Position numbers and translations under genes: made by a program
In this document: piece by piece, positions 35,075 to 43,676 of the stretch
Position numbering within the stretch: the first letter of the stretch is position 1
Layout of the letters: each line of letters opens with the position of its first letter
Notes under the pieces: generated by a model
Seen by the model: only the letters and a program-made list of their open reading frames with translations
Told to the model about the DNA's origin: nothing
Database searches by the model: none
Source: Planctomycetaceae bacterium
GTDB taxonomy: Bacteria > Planctomycetota > Planctomycetia > Planctomycetales > Planctomycetaceae
Direction of reading: 5' to 3'
Assembly (NCBI GenBank): GCA_018699955.1
Contig: JABISG010000022.1
Location: forward strand, 1 to 64,000
Length of the DNA stretch: 64,000 bases

Positions 35075-37172
35075 TACGTCCTCCTTCCATCAGTCGCTGA
35101 CGATCTTCCGATGTCGCACAGGCTGAGGAGAGTTGCACCACAATCGAAATAGCGACGGCCCACATCAACCCCCACGCTTGTGGGAAGGCGAAAATGAGCG
35201 GCAGCACGAATCCGGCCAGCCCTGTCAACACCAGCGAACCGACGCGGAACCGTTTCTTGCGGAACGAATCGCTATGCCGCCACCAGCGACGCACGCCGAA
35301 CAACGCGCCGAAGAATACCATGTAGCCAACCAGCGTCGGTTGGTAATCGCCGCTCAACAAACTTCGCGAACCGGCGCTCTTAAACAATGCAAAAACGTTG
35401 CTGTGGGCCCAGAATTCGTAGCCGACGTCGGCCATCAAACTCTGGTGCAGACAAAAACCGGCCGCACCAACCAGCGCACCCGCACCAATCAAAGTTAAAC
35501 GGCGAACGTGCGACTGCACCGTAGTTCCTTCCCACAATTTCGACGGCACCAGCACGGCCCACGCTCCCAGCAAGGTTGTGACGGCAAACAGGGCGAAGTG
35601 GCCGACATCATAGCCAGCGTAACCGAAAAACCCCGGCATCATCGCCCATAAGCCGACGGTGACGAGAGCCGTCACCAACACGGCATACGTCATCGTTCCG
35701 GTGAGATCGGCCACCCGATTTCGCAACGGAATCGATCGCAGTGTTTCCGGAGTCAATTGACGCACATGCCGTGCGACGAACGGTCGGCCGGACACCACTT
35801 GCGTCGGCGTTCCGTTTCCCACCGAGTCAATCGAAGCGCCGTCTCCCGTGAGCGGAACGGTCAACAAACCGAAGAGTCGAACAATCCCGTAACCGAGCGC
35901 TGCAAATATGCCACCGACGAACAGCAATCGCAATGACACGAATGCAGACCCCGGCGCAAACAACGCCATCAGCACCAACATCACCGCGCCGACTTTCACC
36001 ACGAGCGCCAACGGCGAGTCGCCGTCGTGTTTCACATGTTGCGCCGACCTTGAACCGTGTCGAGCATGCTGTCCTTCGTGCCCGTTCGAGTCCAAACCGG
36101 CAGCGCGATTCGCATGCTTTTGTGCTCGCCTTCGTCTGCGATCTGCTTTGTGTTCATAACGGGCCGCCTTGGCGGCCGCTTCTGCAGCTTTGCGTGCTTC
36201 GCGGCGCAAATGTCTGGCATTCTTGCGATGCTTCCGGGCTGTCTCGCCCGGCAAAGCCGGTGAAACATTGCCCCCAGCGAACGACTCCTCGGGAATCTCC
36301 GTCGCGACTTCAATCCCCTGCAACGCCATGTCGAATTCGGTGAGAAGTTGGGCGGCGGTTGGAGTCCGCTTGAGCGGGTCCTTTTCCAACGCGTGCGCCA
36401 ACACTGGCCGTAGTCGCGATGGCAACGGCGAGAGGTCGGGTTTCTCCGTCAGATGTTTCATCAGGATTTCTGCGGTCGATTCCCCGTCGAAGGGAACGCG
36501 GCCCGTCAGCATCTCGTAGAGCACGATGCCCAGGCTGTAGATGTCCACTTCCTTACCGTAGCGGCCGTGTGCCACTTCCGGGGCCATGTAATAAACGGTG
36601 CCGACGCTTTCGGTCTGCGCACTGCGTCGACTTTCGGTGATGAACTTCGCCAACCCGATGTCGCCGATCTTCACCGTCCCCGCTTCTTCAAACACATTGG
36701 CCGGCTTCAGGTCACGGTGAACGATGCCCCGATCGTGCAGGTAGTTCAAACCGGCAACCATTCCCGACAGCCAGTTCTGCGTCACTTCCGGCGACAGCGG
36801 ACCGGCGGCATCGTCGATGACGGTGGCCAGAGTTTTTCCGGACACGTATTCCATCACGATCCAATGATCGTCGTCGCCATCCGTCAGCACATTGAAAATG
36901 GTGACCAGGTTCGCATGCTTCAGGTTCATGCACTGTTTGACGCCGCGCAACTCAACCTGCAGGTTGTTCCGCAACAGCTTCAATGCCACCTCTTTGCCCG
37001 CGTCGCTCAGCGCGTAATACACCTCGCCGAACCCGCCGCGATGAATCGCGCGCTTGATCGTATACCCATCCAGGGGCGTCGATTCTGGGGGAAAGGTGAA
37101 TTTCATGTTCCCTTGGCCTGCTTTCGGTCGCCGATCCTCATACGCGATCGTATCTGGTAATTGTACATTCAT
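35058..37172 (-). CDS. Serine/threonine protein kinase with multi-helix membrane domain
   Basis: 704 residues. The kinase domain (about 33-295) has RGGFGEVYYAL (glycine loop), VALKLL (ATP Lys), HRDLKPAN (catalytic), a DIG in place of DFG (KIGDIGLAKF) and YMAPEVAHGRYGKEVDIYSLG. A strongly basic Ala/Arg/His stretch follows (about 310-380), then some eight hydrophobic helices. ATG 37172 was kept. It lies 9 bases after the PLDc_N peptide gene and overlaps the next gene by 17 bases, so it is part of a tight operon with FHA and sigma-factor genes. The FHA protein upstream is a natural reader of its phosphothreonines. Confidence 0.9.
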   Translation of the reverse strand: MNVQLPDTIAYEDRRPKAGQGNMKFTFPPESTPLDGYTIKRAIHRGGFGEVYYALSDAGKEVALKLLRNNLQVELRGVKQCMNLKHANLVTIFNVLTDGDDDHWIVMEYVSGKTLATVIDDAAGPLSPEVTQNWLSGMVAGLNYLHDRGIVHRDLKPANVFEEAGTVKIGDIGLAKFITESRRSAQTESVGTVYYMAPEVAHGRYGKEVDIYSLGIVLYEMLTGRVPFDGESTAEILMKHLTEKPDLSPLPSRLRPVLAHALEKDPLKRTPTAAQLLTEFDMALQGIEVATEIPEESFAGGNVSPALPGETARKHRKNARHLRREARKAAEAAAKAARYEHKADRRRRRAQKHANRAAGLDSNGHEGQHARHGSRSAQHVKHDGDSPLALVVKVGAVMLVLMALFAPGSAFVSLRLLFVGGIFAALGYGIVRLFGLLTVPLTGDGASIDSVGNGTPTQVVSGRPFVARHVRQLTPETLRSIPLRNRVADLTGTMTYAVLVTALVTVGLWAMMPGFFGYAGYDVGHFALFAVTTLLGAWAVLVPSKLWEGTTVQSHVRRLTLIGAGALVGAAGFCLHQSLMADVGYEFWAHSNVFALFKSAGSRSLLSGDYQPTLVGYMVFFGALFGVRRWWRHSDSFRKKRFRVGSLVLTGLAGFVLPLIFAFPQAWGLMWAVAISIVVQLSSACATSEDRQRLMEGGRNGSNA

Positions 37173-37181
37173 GGCGACAAT

Positions 37182-37412
37182 CTATTGACCAAAATTTTGA
37201 ATTCGTTCGGGACGCCGCACAAAATAATAGATGGCGGCACCGATAACGCCTGTGAAAACGATGACCAGTATCCAGATCAGCTTGTCGTTGCCTTCACTCG
37301 GTTCCTTCGTAATGCAGTCGATCAGCATCCAAATCCAGATTCCGAATGACGCGATGCTAAGCGCCGCCATTATCAGCCAGATGAACAGAAATGCGATGCC
37401 GGCAATCTCCAC
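37182..37412 (-). CDS. Small membrane protein, PLDc_N (phospholipase D nuclease N-terminal) type
   Basis: 76 residues from a GTG start at 37412 with TAGGAG upstream. Two hydrophobic helices flank the family signature: WIWMLIDCITKEPSEGNDKLIWILVIVFTGVIGAAIYYFVRRPER. The family is found alone or at the front of cardiolipin synthases; alone its role is unknown. The gene starts 2 bases after the FHA gene stop and ends 9 bases before the kinase start. Confidence 0.85.
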   Translation of the reverse strand: MEIAGIAFLFIWLIMAALSIASFGIWIWMLIDCITKEPSEGNDKLIWILVIVFTGVIGAAIYYFVRRPERIQNFGQ

Positions 37413-37414
37413 AG

Positions 37415-38059
37415 TTATTCTCCTACCGGTTCAATCCGAAACCTCATATCAACACCGGCGACAACGCTGCCGGCATGTAATTCGCGCGGCTCTAAGGCCG
37501 GCTCGTTGTCGATGCAGATTTCCGCTCTCGACTTACACCACAGCGATCCGCCGCGACGAAACAGCAAGACCGACTCGGGCCATCCGGGACACCGCACGTG
37601 ATTTTCCCGCCCCGGTCCCAACAGACAGGTCTCGTCCATCAGGATCACGCCGTTGACGCTGCGGTCGGGTCGATGATCGCTTAAAAATTCGATGGTCGCT
37701 GTCGCGCTGAGTGCTGAGGGCAGCTGAAATTTCAGCCGCACGTTTTCGCCCAGCAGAATCTCGCAACCGCTGCTCAAGTTGATTCTTCCGTTGACGCTGC
37801 GGCCACTCACTTGCACGGCCGCGTGTGCTTCCAACAGGTAGCCGTCGCCACTGCGAATCAGTGTGGCATGCTTCCGCGACAGGTTCGCCAGCAGCGACAA
37901 GTCAGCCGATTCACTGCTCCCCTGCGGTCCGCCAATCGTGGTTTTCTCACCCTGGCACAACAGGAACGAGCCGACGCTGTCGATCCACAGCATTTGCCGC
38001 GGGTTTTCAATGTTCCCCGCATTCTGCTCGGCTTCGTGTGTCATGGTTGCAACGTTCAT
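37415..38059 (-). CDS. FHA-domain protein
   Basis: 214 residues from ATG 38059. The first half is a forkhead-associated domain: TTIGGPQGSSESADLSLLANLSRKHATLIRSGDGYLLEA with the S-R-K-H phosphothreonine-reading core and GRSVNGR. The second half repeats a weaker FHA-like pattern (CLLGPGRENHVRCPGWPESVLLFRRGG) lacking the classical residues. No membrane helix. First gene of the signalling run; probably binds a phosphorylated partner of the downstream kinase. Confidence 0.85.
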   Translation of the reverse strand: MNVATMTHEAEQNAGNIENPRQMLWIDSVGSFLLCQGEKTTIGGPQGSSESADLSLLANLSRKHATLIRSGDGYLLEAHAAVQVSGRSVNGRINLSSGCEILLGENVRLKFQLPSALSATATIEFLSDHRPDRSVNGVILMDETCLLGPGRENHVRCPGWPESVLLFRRGGSLWCKSRAEICIDNEPALEPRELHAGSVVAGVDMRFRIEPVGE

Positions 38060-38292
38060 AATAGTTTGAGTTTCGACGGCTGCGTTCCTGCGGTTTCCCG
38101 GTTTCGCTGCTCGTCTCACTCCCCAAGATTAACGAATTATTGCCGTGCGTGGTTCATCGTAAAGGCTGTATTTCACTCGTTTTTTCATCGTCTCGTGCAT
38201 TCGGTGAACAAGGGAAACCGGCAGCAGAGTCTGTTGGTTCAGACTCCCGCTGCCGGGTTTGCGTCCTTGTCCCGACAGGCGGGCCGGCTGGA

Positions 38293-39114
38293 TTACAGCG
38301 CGGCCGCGTCGATCCGAATGACATTCGGCTCGTCTTCGATCTTCGTCGGGCCGAAGTAGTCGTCGATCTGCTCGCCGATGTTCGTCGGAACGACGTCGGC
38401 GGCATCGACCGGAATCAGGCCGGTGAATTTGCCTTCGTTGTCCAACTTCGTCTGGCGAACGTCCATCTCACGATTCAACGCCTTGATCAACTGCTTCGCC
38501 TGCGAGAGTTGCGAATCGTCAATTTCCAGCTCGCTGACGGTTTCAGCTGCCTGGATCGTCTTCAACTTGGCGTCAAGCTGCTCCAGTTTAACTTCCAAGT
38601 CCTGCTTGGCGACGAACATGTCGTCCAGTTTCTTCTGATTCGCTCGGAGCGCTTTCTCCCGGGCGACCAGAATCTGTTTGTCACGAGCAAGGTTTTCCTG
38701 GGCCGACTTGAACCGCTCGAATCGAGTCGCCAGATCGCGCTTCACTTCATCGGAAGTGTATTTCCGGCTGGCATAGACGAACGTCTCGTCGCCACCGGCC
38801 AGATCGCTTCGCAATGCCAGAATCTGGCCCTTCTGCAGGCCAATCTCCGTCTCTTTGCGGTTGATGTCGGCCGTCAAATGTTCGATGTCAACCTGTTGCT
38901 CGGCCGTCACGTGCATGCAGTGACGAATGTCGGGCATGAGGTTTCCGACGAGATTGCGTGCCCGTTCGATCTCGAATTCGAGCGGCACTTCCGACTTCAC
39001 CGCTTCCCGCACCGACGATGCCGACGTCGTCGCGTAACTGAACACGTCTTTTCCGAACACGAACACTGCCAAAGTGGCTGCAATGGCTGTCCCAATCAAT
39101 GTTTTCTTCAGCAT
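38293..39114 (-). CDS. Membrane-anchored coiled-coil protein, hypothetical
   Basis: About 273 residues. ATG 39114 has GGAGAAAC upstream and opens a short hydrophobic anchor (LKKTLIGTAIAATLAVFVFG). A long coiled coil follows (about 60-225; KQDLEVKLEQLDAKLKTIQAAETVSELE and neighbouring heptads), then a short C-terminal tail DDYFGPTKIEDEPNVIRIDA. Similar proteins are widespread in planctomycetes and uncharacterised. Role unknown, perhaps structural in the envelope. Confidence 0.75.
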   Translation of the reverse strand: MLKKTLIGTAIAATLAVFVFGKDVFSYATTSASSVREAVKSEVPLEFEIERARNLVGNLMPDIRHCMHVTAEQQVDIEHLTADINRKETEIGLQKGQILALRSDLAGGDETFVYASRKYTSDEVKRDLATRFERFKSAQENLARDKQILVAREKALRANQKKLDDMFVAKQDLEVKLEQLDAKLKTIQAAETVSELEIDDSQLSQAKQLIKALNREMDVRQTKLDNEGKFTGLIPVDAADVVPTNIGEQIDDYFGPTKIEDEPNVIRIDAAAL

Positions 39115-39665
39115 GGCTGTTTCTCCTACCAAATGTGGACACGAACGCAAAGTTTCCCGTTTTGACCGCGGCCAACATTGGCCACCCGTCACAACCAGCT
39201 ATTCGCCGCACCGGGTGAGATATTGAAAGATTTGCAAAGGTTTTTTGGAAAACTTGTATGTTGCCCGCACCAACAACTCAGATGTACACACCCCTCGATG
39301 AATGGAGAACGCAAAGCCGCAGGGTGAGGGCGGCCGATATCAGAGAAATGCCGAACTGCAGATGGGGACCAGGCGAGAGGCCGCTTTTTTGACGCCAAGT
39401 CGCAAAGAGGCAAAGATTCGCAAAGAACTCAATTAAGATAGGAAAAAGCTCGGTGTGAACGATTCAAGAGTGACACGCCGGCTTTTCTTGTCCCGCTTTC
39501 CGTATTCAATCTCCTGCATCTTTGCGTTTCTCAGCGTCTTTGCGACTTTACGTCAAAATGATTCGCAAGAAACACGTCTCACAGCCCCGCTTGCTACAAG
39601 CCGCTCTGTTGTTTACTGTTACGTTTAGTGTCGTGTTGAACACCCCGCTTGCGGAGTCCCACTCC
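39115..39665. other. Repeat-containing intergenic region before the DUF1501 gene
   Basis: About 550 bases between divergent genes. It holds an inverted pair of family A repeats (39385-39427 and 39519-39560). The plus-strand frame open from 39522 runs through the second copy into the DUF1501 gene and is not taken as coding. Confidence 0.6.
39385..39560. repeat. Family A repeat, second inverted pair
   Basis: Left copy starts CTTTTTTGACGCCAAGTCGC and ends GCAAAGAACTC; the right copy ends CTTTGCGACTTTACGTCAAA. About 90 bases separate the copies. Same pattern as at 9361-9610. Confidence 0.7.
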
Positions 39666-41108
39666 ATGCTCGATTTGTTTCCCCGACCAAATACAAACTG
39701 TGAAGGCGTGAGCCGACGGCATCTCCTGCAGGCCGGTGGTGCCGGTTTGCTCGGCTTGAGTCTGCCGAAACTGCTCGCCGCGCAGGAATCTCAGCCGCTG
39801 ACCAATGGCCGCGCGAAGTCGGTCATCTTTCTGTTTCTGTTCGGCGGGCCGAGTCAGCTCGAAACGTTCGACATGAAACCCGACGCGCCGCCGAAAATTC
39901 GCGGCCCGTTCAAGCCGGTTGCCTCACGAACACCGGGGTTGCGGATTAGCGAACACCTTTCGCGCAGCGCACAGGTTTCCGACAAATTCTGTGTCGTGCG
40001 AAATATGTCGCATGGCTTCAACGACCACAGCGGTGCCGGCCATTACATTCAGACGGGCAAAGAATGGCACATTCGCATTGGGCAGGGCTTCAATGCCACG
40101 CCGAAAGATTGGCCGTCGATGGGAACGGTGGTCGATTACCTGTCGCAGCGTCTGCCCGTGAATCTGCAGCGCGAGTTGCCGAACTATGTGGTGCTGCCAA
40201 ATTTCCTCGGCCGACTGCAAGAATACAAAGTGCAACTGCGACGCCCCGGCGAATACGCCGGTTGGCTCGGTCGCGGTTACGATCCGGTCACCACGATGAT
40301 CGACAAACGCGACGGCAAGGACAATCCCTACTTTCGCGACTGCACCGATGACGAACTCGACTTCCGCATTCAGGGATTGGTGAAGCACAAAGAGTTAACG
40401 AACAACCGTCTCAGCCGCCGCAAGTCGCTGCTGGAAGAATTCGACGGCAGCCGCCAGGCACTCGATGCGGGCAACGCCATCGACGCTTACGATCGTTTTC
40501 AACAACGCGCGCTGTCGCTGGTGACATCGGAAAAAACGCGCAACGCCCTCGACATCCGCCGCGAGCCGGACAAGCTCCGCGATGCGTACGGCCGCAATCT
40601 GTTTGGTCAATCGACACTGATGGCCCGCCGTCTCATCGAAGCGGGCGTCCGTTTCACCACGGTACATTACGATTGTGTGAACGGCTACAGCTGGGACTCA
40701 CACCGCAGCAGCAACGATTTGCAGAAACACCTCATCCCCGGACTCGATCAAGCGCTCTCGGCCTTGCTGACCGATCTGGATGATCGTGGCTTGCTGGACG
40801 AAACGTTGGTGGTGGCGATGGGTGAAATGGGCCGCACGCCCAAGGCCAACGGCAGTTGGGGACGCGGCCACTGGAGCACGCTGTTTCCCGCCGTGCTGGC
40901 CGGTGCCGGCATACGCGGCGGCGTACTCTACGGCAGCAGCGACCGCAACGCCGAATACGCCACCGAAAGCCCCACCAGCCCCGAAGACCTCGCCGCCACA
41001 ATCTATCACGCGCTGGGGATCGACGCCGAAACCCGCGTCAGAAACGTCGAAGACCGCCCGGCCCCCATCGTCGATGGCGGTAAGCCGGTGTTGGGGTTGT
41101 TTGGTTGA
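39666..41108 (+). CDS. DUF1501 protein with twin-arginine leader
   Basis: About 480 residues. The leader GVSRRHLLQAGGAGLLGLSLPKLLAA is a Tat-type signal. The body belongs to the DUF1501 family (sulfatase-like alkaline-phosphatase fold), shown by KSVIFLFLFGGPSQLETFDMKP, HGFNDHSGAGHYIQTG, the middle TVHYDCVNGYSWDSHRSS and the C-terminal VVAMGEMGRTPKANGSWGRGHWST and LAATIYHALGID. These genes are very abundant in planctomycetes, often after DUF1553/DUF1549 cytochrome genes, but no such partner is next to this one. Substrate unknown. ATG 39666 was chosen as the family start. Confidence 0.92.
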   Translation: MLDLFPRPNTNCEGVSRRHLLQAGGAGLLGLSLPKLLAAQESQPLTNGRAKSVIFLFLFGGPSQLETFDMKPDAPPKIRGPFKPVASRTPGLRISEHLSRSAQVSDKFCVVRNMSHGFNDHSGAGHYIQTGKEWHIRIGQGFNATPKDWPSMGTVVDYLSQRLPVNLQRELPNYVVLPNFLGRLQEYKVQLRRPGEYAGWLGRGYDPVTTMIDKRDGKDNPYFRDCTDDELDFRIQGLVKHKELTNNRLSRRKSLLEEFDGSRQALDAGNAIDAYDRFQQRALSLVTSEKTRNALDIRREPDKLRDAYGRNLFGQSTLMARRLIEAGVRFTTVHYDCVNGYSWDSHRSSNDLQKHLIPGLDQALSALLTDLDDRGLLDETLVVAMGEMGRTPKANGSWGRGHWSTLFPAVLAGAGIRGGVLYGSSDRNAEYATESPTSPEDLAATIYHALGIDAETRVRNVEDRPAPIVDGGKPVLGLFG

Positions 41109-41144
41109 AGCAGAGTTAGCCCGATTCAACATTGCTGAAACGAT

Positions 41145-41633
41145 TCAGGGCAGAAATTCGGCGTGGCAACCAGGGCAGGCGCTGCTGTCGTCTCTCAACC
41201 GCAGCCGCCGAGGTTTGAAATTTCCTGTTCCGCAATTCCAGAGGCTTGCGCCACATTTCGGACAGGTCACCATGCGGTGGCAGATCAGATATGTGAGGCC
41301 CCATGTAATAAGCCCACAGCCTGACAACCACACGAACGGCAACATGTCAGGACCGATTCTTGGAAAAATGAACGGTAGAATAAGAATCAGGCCGATCCAC
41401 AGCAGCATCGAAAACGAGGAACGTAATTGCCCGGCGTGAATAATCATCCGAGCCAGTTGAGATCGGGTTGGCATCTCTTTGTCGGATGAAGGCTTAGAAA
41501 AATGAAACGGCAGAAAGTTCTGGAGATGCCCGCAACTCTGGCACCGGATTCGAAAGTCATTGAATAGTCGAAATGACCTCATCTTGATCGGGGCAGCGCA
41601 TTCCGGGCATTTGAGTTGGGAATCGTTGGGCAT
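41145..41633 (-). CDS. Hypothetical zinc-ribbon membrane protein
   Basis: 162 residues. An N-terminal zinc ribbon (LKCPECAAPIKMRSFRLFNDFRIRCQSCGHLQNF) is followed by two hydrophobic segments (FSMLLWIGLILILPFIF, LPFVWLSGCGLITWGLTYLI) and a second Cys4 set (VTCPKCGASLWNCG...SACPGCHAEF). Convergent with the DUF1501 gene 36 bases away. Such ribbons bind structural zinc; no function can be assigned. Confidence 0.72.
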   Translation of the reverse strand: MPNDSQLKCPECAAPIKMRSFRLFNDFRIRCQSCGHLQNFLPFHFSKPSSDKEMPTRSQLARMIIHAGQLRSSFSMLLWIGLILILPFIFPRIGPDMLPFVWLSGCGLITWGLTYLICHRMVTCPKCGASLWNCGTGNFKPRRLRLRDDSSACPGCHAEFLP

Positions 41634-41768
41634 GAGAATACCCGGTAGGTGGATTTGATGATCGTTGAGTATGTACCTACTACGGAATGCTGAGGGGTGT
41701 GGATCACGAGAAATCCACGGTTGAGGCGTTGGCGTAGAAATCCTGCATCTTGGTTGATGGAAAAACTC

Positions 41769-41822
41769 GAAGCCTGAAGCGCAAGCGAAGGAACATGCCC
41801 CTTCGCTTGCGCTTCAGGCTTC
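41769..41822. repeat. Family B palindrome, 23-base arms, 8-base loop
   Basis: Arms 41769-41791 and 41800-41822 are exact complements with the same core as at 10757. It lies between two minus-strand genes, just after the M19 dipeptidase stop side. Confidence 0.88.
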
Positions 41823-41854
41823 AATAGTGGGTGGCTAACTGCTGCCGCGATCCG

Positions 41855-42925
41855 CTAGCTCCACGCCCTACGGAAGAAGTCCACGAAGTTCTTCGCCATG
41901 ATTCCGTCGATGTCTTCCTGGCTATAGCCACGTGAATCGAGAATCTCGGCGATCTTGTAGAGGTCGGCGATTGTTTCCAGATCGTAGGGCGTTTGCTCTT
42001 TGCCGAAGCCGCCGTCCAGATCGCTGCCGATGCCGCAGTGTTTGGCGTTGCCGGCCAATTGGCAGATGTGATCGGTGTGATTGACCAGGTCTTCCAGCGA
42101 AACCGTTTTCGGATCGGTCACACCGATGACCCAACCCGGCTTGATCATCCAGCAGTCGAACGATGCGCCGATGACTGCACCGCGTTCAATGAGCGCTTTG
42201 ATTTGGTTGTCGTCCAGTTGCCGATCGCCCGGCACGAGCGTGCGGCTGTTGTGATGGCTGGCCAACACTGGTCCCTGATAGATATCGAGCGCTTCCCAGA
42301 ACGACTTGTCGGCCAGATGCGTCACGTCGAGCAACATGCCGACCTTATCCATTTCTTTCAGCAATGCCGGCCCCTCGGCCGTCAGTCCACCTTCGCTGCC
42401 GGTTCCCATGCAATACGGCCCGGGACCATAATGCGCAGGGCCGAGAATTCGCAGGCCCGCTTCGTACCATTCGGGAATTTGCGACGGTGAAAGAATCGGC
42501 GGGCTGCCTTCCATGCTGAGAATGTAACCGATGGGCAATTCGCCGGTCGTGTCGGTCTCCCAGGCGGCGACGTGTTCGTCGAGCGTGTCCTTATCGGCAA
42601 TTTCCCGCAGCACGCCGCGCTCGACCATGGCACGGTAGTAGGCCAATTGCCCGTGACAGATGCCATAAGCCGACTCGCGCGACTGGTAGTGCGTTAGTTC
42701 TGCGTCTTTGCGATGCAATCGCGGCAGCAGCGTCGAGATCGTCATGCCGACGCGTCCGCGCTGCAGTTCCACCCACGAGCAAGTCGCATCGCCGGGATTG
42801 ATCTCGGTGAACTGCTTTTCGAACTCGCGAATTTCCGCAACGGGCAGCATCAAATCGCGGTTGAACTCCAGCGCGTTCCAGGACATGTCGAGGTGCGCAT
42901 CAAAAATTAAAGCGGGCTTCTGCAT
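41855..42925 (-). CDS. Membrane dipeptidase (renal dipeptidase), peptidase family M19
   Basis: Zn-dependent dipeptidase, about 356 residues. Metal and catalytic landmarks: H-x-D in FDAHLDMSWN, bridging Glu in LSMEGSPPI, His in MLLDVTHLADKSFWE, His in LASHHNSRTL and the late GIGSDLDGGFG. No signal peptide is visible, so it may be cytoplasmic. ATG 42925 (MQKPALIFDAHLD) follows GGAAGAG. Probable substrates are dipeptides, including D-amino acid ones; no pathway partner is next to it. Confidence 0.9.
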   Translation of the reverse strand: MQKPALIFDAHLDMSWNALEFNRDLMLPVAEIREFEKQFTEINPGDATCSWVELQRGRVGMTISTLLPRLHRKDAELTHYQSRESAYGICHGQLAYYRAMVERGVLREIADKDTLDEHVAAWETDTTGELPIGYILSMEGSPPILSPSQIPEWYEAGLRILGPAHYGPGPYCMGTGSEGGLTAEGPALLKEMDKVGMLLDVTHLADKSFWEALDIYQGPVLASHHNSRTLVPGDRQLDDNQIKALIERGAVIGASFDCWMIKPGWVIGVTDPKTVSLEDLVNHTDHICQLAGNAKHCGIGSDLDGGFGKEQTPYDLETIADLYKIAEILDSRGYSQEDIDGIMAKNFVDFFRRAWS

Positions 42926-42956
42926 TTCGTACTCTTCCAATATTCCAAAAGACAAT

Positions 42957-42969
42957 GGTTAGCCGCGAC
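42957..42969. repeat. Single arm of the family C palindrome
   Basis: GGTTAGCCGCGAC, then the sequence departs from the whole copies (CCGGCAGGGGAGCGC). It looks like a decayed copy. Confidence 0.55.
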
Positions 42970-42998
42970 CCGGCAGGGGAGCGCGACGCGCTATCTGA

Positions 42999-43460
42999 TT
43001 ACGAGTCGGCAGGTTCCGTCCCACTGCTTCCACACGGACAAGCGGCAATTGCCAGCGCAATCCAGCCGACGATGAATAAGGTTCCCCCGATCGGCGCCGG
43101 GATCATGCCGAAGAATTTCAGATCGGCCAACGTGTAAACATACAGGCCGCCGGAGAACAAAACGATCCCTCCCACAAAACAGCAGCCGGCCACTTGCAGT
43201 GACCGTTTCGGTTTCGCCTGCGACAACAGACCGACCGCGACGAGTGCGAGTGCGTGGTACATCTGATAGTTGGCGGCGGTTTTGTAGTCGGCCAGAAACT
43301 TCTCGGCAGTAGGAATGTCATTGCCAAGGATTTGGTGGGTGCGGCCTTCGTACTTTTTCGCGAAATACGAATCGACGCCGTGCGCGCCGAATGCGCCCAT
43401 GCTGACTCCCAGCGCGCCCATCAGGGCACCGATTGTTAACCAACTGTTGGAACAACACAT
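42999..43460 (-). CDS. DUF423 family small membrane protein
   Basis: About 153 residues, four hydrophobic helices. Family start IGALMGALGVSMGAFGAHG and the MYHALALVAVGLL and LFSGGLYVYTL segments are typical; a roughly 25-residue insert (RTHQILGNDIPTAEKFLADYK) between the first two helices makes it longer than most members. The end is Cys-containing (CPCGSSG). Function unknown. ATG 43460 fits; the longer frame reads through a repeat. Confidence 0.85.
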   Translation of the reverse strand: MCCSNSWLTIGALMGALGVSMGAFGAHGVDSYFAKKYEGRTHQILGNDIPTAEKFLADYKTAANYQMYHALALVAVGLLSQAKPKRSLQVAGCCFVGGIVLFSGGLYVYTLADLKFFGMIPAPIGGTLFIVGWIALAIAACPCGSSGTEPADS

Positions 43461-43486
43461 GGGTGTGTCTCTCGCGGGATGAGGTT

Positions 43487-43509
43487 CCGCCGGGACGCGG
43501 CCCGGCAGC
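43487..43509. repeat. Family D-like palindrome (CCGCCGGG...CCCGGCAG)
   Basis: Imperfect arms around ACGCGG, followed by CTTTGGGGA. Between tauE and the DUF423 gene. Confidence 0.6.
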
Positions 43510-43602
43510 TTTGGGGATGATTCAAATCTCAGAGTTTTCCAGCATACCGGATCGTCTTGCAACTCGCACGCCGGCCGATGAATTTGAAGTCGCCACACGT
43601 CT

Positions 43603-43654
43603 GGTTAGCCGCGACTCGAAAGAGGAGCGCTCCTCTTTCGAGTCGCGGCTAACC
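43603..43654. repeat. Family C palindrome, perfect 52 bases
   Basis: Two exact 26-base arms with no loop; begins GGTTAGCCGCGACTCG as at 26683 and differs only near the centre (AAAGAGGAGC instead of CAGAGGAGC). It lies 22 bases beyond the tauE stop. Confidence 0.92.
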
Positions 43655-43676
43655 AAATTTTCACACAATGCGGAAT

